Below are positions 62,430-64,000 of a stretch of DNA of 64,000 bases, piece by piece. The stretch's first letter is position 1; each line of letters begins with the position of its first letter. The DNA lies in NCBI GenBank assembly GCA_965262365.1, contig OZ253541.1, positions 4,154,001 to 4,218,000 of the forward strand, read 5' to 3'. The notes beneath the pieces were generated by a model. That model saw only the letters and a program-made list of their open reading frames with translations. It was not told where the DNA came from and searched no databases. The position numbers were made by a program, and so were the translations under genes. The DNA comes from UBA6522 sp965262365. Lineage in GTDB: Bacteria; Pseudomonadota; Gammaproteobacteria; Steroidobacterales; Rariloculaceae.

Positions 62430-63053
62430 TCAGTCCGGCAGCCGCGCCCGGCGAATGATATTCAGGAATTCGGCGCGTGTTCGCGGATCAGAGCGAAAGT
62501 CCCCCAACAGGTGGCTCGTCATCATCGCCACACCCGGCTTGTGGATGCCCCGCGTCGTCATGCAATGGTGCACGCCCTCGACCACCACGCCCACACCCTT
62601 CGGCTTGAGTACGTCATTGATGCAATTGGCGATCTGCGCGGTCATGGCCTCCTGCACCTGCAACCGCTTGGCAAACGTTTCCACCACGCGTGCCAGCTTG
62701 CTGATGCCCACGACCTTGCGGTCCGGCAGGTAGCCCACCTGGACCTTGCCGATGATGGGAGCCAGGTGGTGTTCGCAGTGGGATTCGAAACTGATATCCC
62801 GCAGCACAATCATTTCGTCGTAACCGTCGACTTCGTAGAAGGTCCGGCGCAGGTATTCGACGGGATCGTCGTTGTAGCCGGCAAACCATTCCTCGTATGC
62901 CTTCACCACCCGGCCGGGCGTGGCCCGGAGTCCTTCCCGGTCGGGGTTGTCGCCCAGCCAGCGAAGCAGCGTTCGCACGGCACTTTCGGCTTCTGATCGA
63001 CTCGGTCGAGACACCTCGGCTCCTGATACTCGCGCGTCAATCGCGCGGGGCAT
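62430..63053 (-). CDS. folE: GTP cyclohydrolase I
   Basis: A protein of 207 residues. Zinc and catalytic sites: FESHCEHHLAPIIGK and VEGVHHCMTTRGIHK. DREGLRATPGRVVKAYEEWF and VVGISKLARVVETFA are typical. It opens GTP to start tetrahydrofolate or pterin synthesis. The related pterin dehydratase at 23046 is a pseudogene, but the two lie 39 kb apart. Confidence 0.95.
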   Translation of the reverse strand: MPRAIDARVSGAEVSRPSRSEAESAVRTLLRWLGDNPDREGLRATPGRVVKAYEEWFAGYNDDPVEYLRRTFYEVDGYDEMIVLRDISFESHCEHHLAPIIGKVQVGYLPDRKVVGISKLARVVETFAKRLQVQEAMTAQIANCINDVLKPKGVGVVVEGVHHCMTTRGIHKPGVAMMTSHLLGDFRSDPRTRAEFLNIIRRARLPD

Positions 63054-63160
63054 CGCAGTCTAAGGCCGGCCCGCGGCCTGCGCAAGGTAGCGACAAGCCC
63101 GCAGGGCCCGGCGAACCTGCTCTGCGAGACGAGTGCCCCCTATGCACAGCCTGACCTGCC

Positions 63161-63499
63161 TCAACGAAGCCGCACAGCCGTCCCGGAAGCCACCAGAAAC
63201 AACATGCCCTTGCCTCCGCCGCTGATCTCGTTGTAATCCAGGTCCACACCGACGACGGCATTTGCACCGAGCTCCCCTGCCTTTTGTGCGAGATCTTCGA
63301 GGCAGGTCTCCCTGGCCTGCTGCAGCGCCTTCTGGTGCGTGCCGCTGCGGCCTCCAACAATGTCGCGCAGGCCGCCAAGCAAATCGCGGAAGATGTTCAC
63401 GCCAAGCACGCATTCCGCGGTGACGATTCCCAGGACTTCGCGGATCTCACGACCCGGGTAGTCGGGGGTCGTGGTCATGTTCGATGGGGGAACCTGCAT
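63161..63499 (-). CDS. YbjQ (UPF0145) family protein
   Basis: A protein of 112 residues. IREVLGIVTAECVLGVNIFRD, GGRSGTHQKALQQARETCLE and ELGANAVVGVDLDYNEI match the UPF0145 family, small pentameric proteins of unclear function, possibly heavy-metal related. ATG 63499 is chosen for GAGGAG 7 bp upstream. Shares a divergent promoter region with otsB. Confidence 0.9.
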   Translation of the reverse strand: MQVPPSNMTTTPDYPGREIREVLGIVTAECVLGVNIFRDLLGGLRDIVGGRSGTHQKALQQARETCLEDLAQKAGELGANAVVGVDLDYNEISGGGKGMLFLVASGTAVRLR

Positions 63500-63588
63500 T
63501 TTCAATCTCCTCTGTCTTCGTCTCTGCTCGTCGCTCTTCATCGCGACGCGCTTTTGCGGGCCGCTGACCACCGTTGTATCGTGCGCCG

Positions 63589-64000
63589 GTGACACGCGCA
63601 CTTCAACCTCCCTGGCCGCCGGAGCCGGCCATATTTCTCGACCTTGACGGCACCTTGATCGAGATCGCTCCACGCCCGGATGCCGTCAGGCGCAGCCAAC
63701 GCCTGGACGCGTTGCTCGAGTGCCTGCCCGCGGTAACAGGAAATGCCCTCGCCATCGTCAGCGGGCGTACGGTTGCGGATGTGGACCGGCTGCTCTCTCC
63801 CCATACGCTTGCGGTTGCGGGCATCCACGGGCTGGAGCGGCGCAGCGCGGCCGGGGAAATCAGCCGCGCAACCGTTTCACTCGACTGGATAGATAGTGCC
63901 CGTGACGCCATGGAACGCTTCGTTGAGTCCCATCCCGGACTCCTGTTGGAGAACAAGGGTGTGAGTCTGGCATTACACTACCGGAATCGTCCCGAGTTGG
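63589..64000 (+). CDS. otsB: Trehalose-6-phosphate phosphatase, partial at right edge
   Basis: From GTG 63589 to the window end, about 137 codons. FLDLDGTLIEIAPRPDAV holds the HAD phosphatase nucleophile D-x-D, followed by LAIVSGRTVADVDRLL and AGIHGLERR, the OtsB substrate-binding signature. The enzyme removes phosphate from trehalose-6-phosphate. The C-terminal half lies outside the window. It overlaps nothing on its strand. Confidence 0.88.
   Translation, partial: MTRALQPPWPPEPAIFLDLDGTLIEIAPRPDAVRRSQRLDALLECLPAVTGNALAIVSGRTVADVDRLLSPHTLAVAGIHGLERRSAAGEISRATVSLDWIDSARDAMERFVESHPGLLLENKGVSLALHYRNRPEL

Overview
The window looks like a chromosomal piece of a GC-rich proteobacterium, most likely an uncultured gammaproteobacterium. 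Housekeeping genes support this: ihfA overlapping a decayed merR-type gene, a UPF0149/SEC-C protein, ubiX, folE, a YbjQ-family gene, modBC and the start of otsB. An HMG-CoA synthase and a squalene/phytoene synthase next to an RND exporter operon are unusual for that group. With the heavy load of insertion sequences, restriction and toxin genes and decaying genes, they suggest a host-associated or otherwise specialised lineage. That ecological reading is inference. No rRNA, tRNA or CRISPR array was recognised.

Layout. (1) 0.3-6.2 kb: defence-like cluster with a type ISP restriction-methylase, an overlapping HEPN gene, and a second HEPN (Swt1-type) gene with six 96-bp tandem repeats. (2) 6.5-13.9 kb: minus-strand module of an integrative element or plasmid. 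It holds two overlapping tyrosine integrases and DUF2493/SLOG, TOPRIM primase-like, AlkB, DUF4326, NADAR and 5'-truncated ssb genes. (3) 14-19 kb: an outer-membrane barrel pseudogene split by an ISNCY-like element, then an IS1182-like element. (4) 19.5-28 kb: decayed defence island. It holds a GmrSD-type gene with two in-frame stops, a truncated hsdM, a pterin dehydratase pseudogene, an apparently intact ATPase/DUF4276 pair, a small PD-(D/E)XK protein and a frameshifted Doc toxin with its antitoxin. (5) 28.4-31.9 kb: a four-gene DDE/AAA transposon with a perfect 5-bp target duplication. (6) 32-44 kb: mixed accessory DNA. It holds a lipoprotein amidase, a third integrase, AT-rich cargo, HNH and subtilase fragments, head-to-head recombinase remnants joined at a perfect palindrome, an IS1634-like element and two mini inverted-repeat elements. 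(7) 44.9-52.4 kb: operon of LolA-like lipoprotein carrier, MpaB-like oxygenase and RND exporter, beside squalene/phytoene synthase and HMG-CoA synthase. (8) 52.5-64 kb: remnants of a group II intron RT and an integrase, ihfA, merR pseudogene, HNH nuclease, DUF6152 protein flanked by two related palindromes, modBC without modA, a toxin/MqsA-like/KGGVGR-ATPase operon, ubiX, folE, ybjQ and partial otsB.

How it fits together. Two insertions can be undone on paper: removing the ISNCY-like element plus one TAGCTA copy, or the DDE/AAA transposon plus one TCTGC copy, restores a reading frame across the join. Degenerate C-terminal tails of tyrosine integrases at about 4.5, 14.0, 40.4, 40.7 and 52.8 kb mark repeated rounds of integration. 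The best candidates for little-described systems are the toxin/MqsA/KGGVGR-ATPase operon (58.8-61.6 kb), the ATPase-DUF4276 pair (23.4-25.4 kb), the ISP-HEPN-HEPN cluster (0.3-6.2 kb) and the isoprenoid/RND cluster (44.9-52.4 kb).
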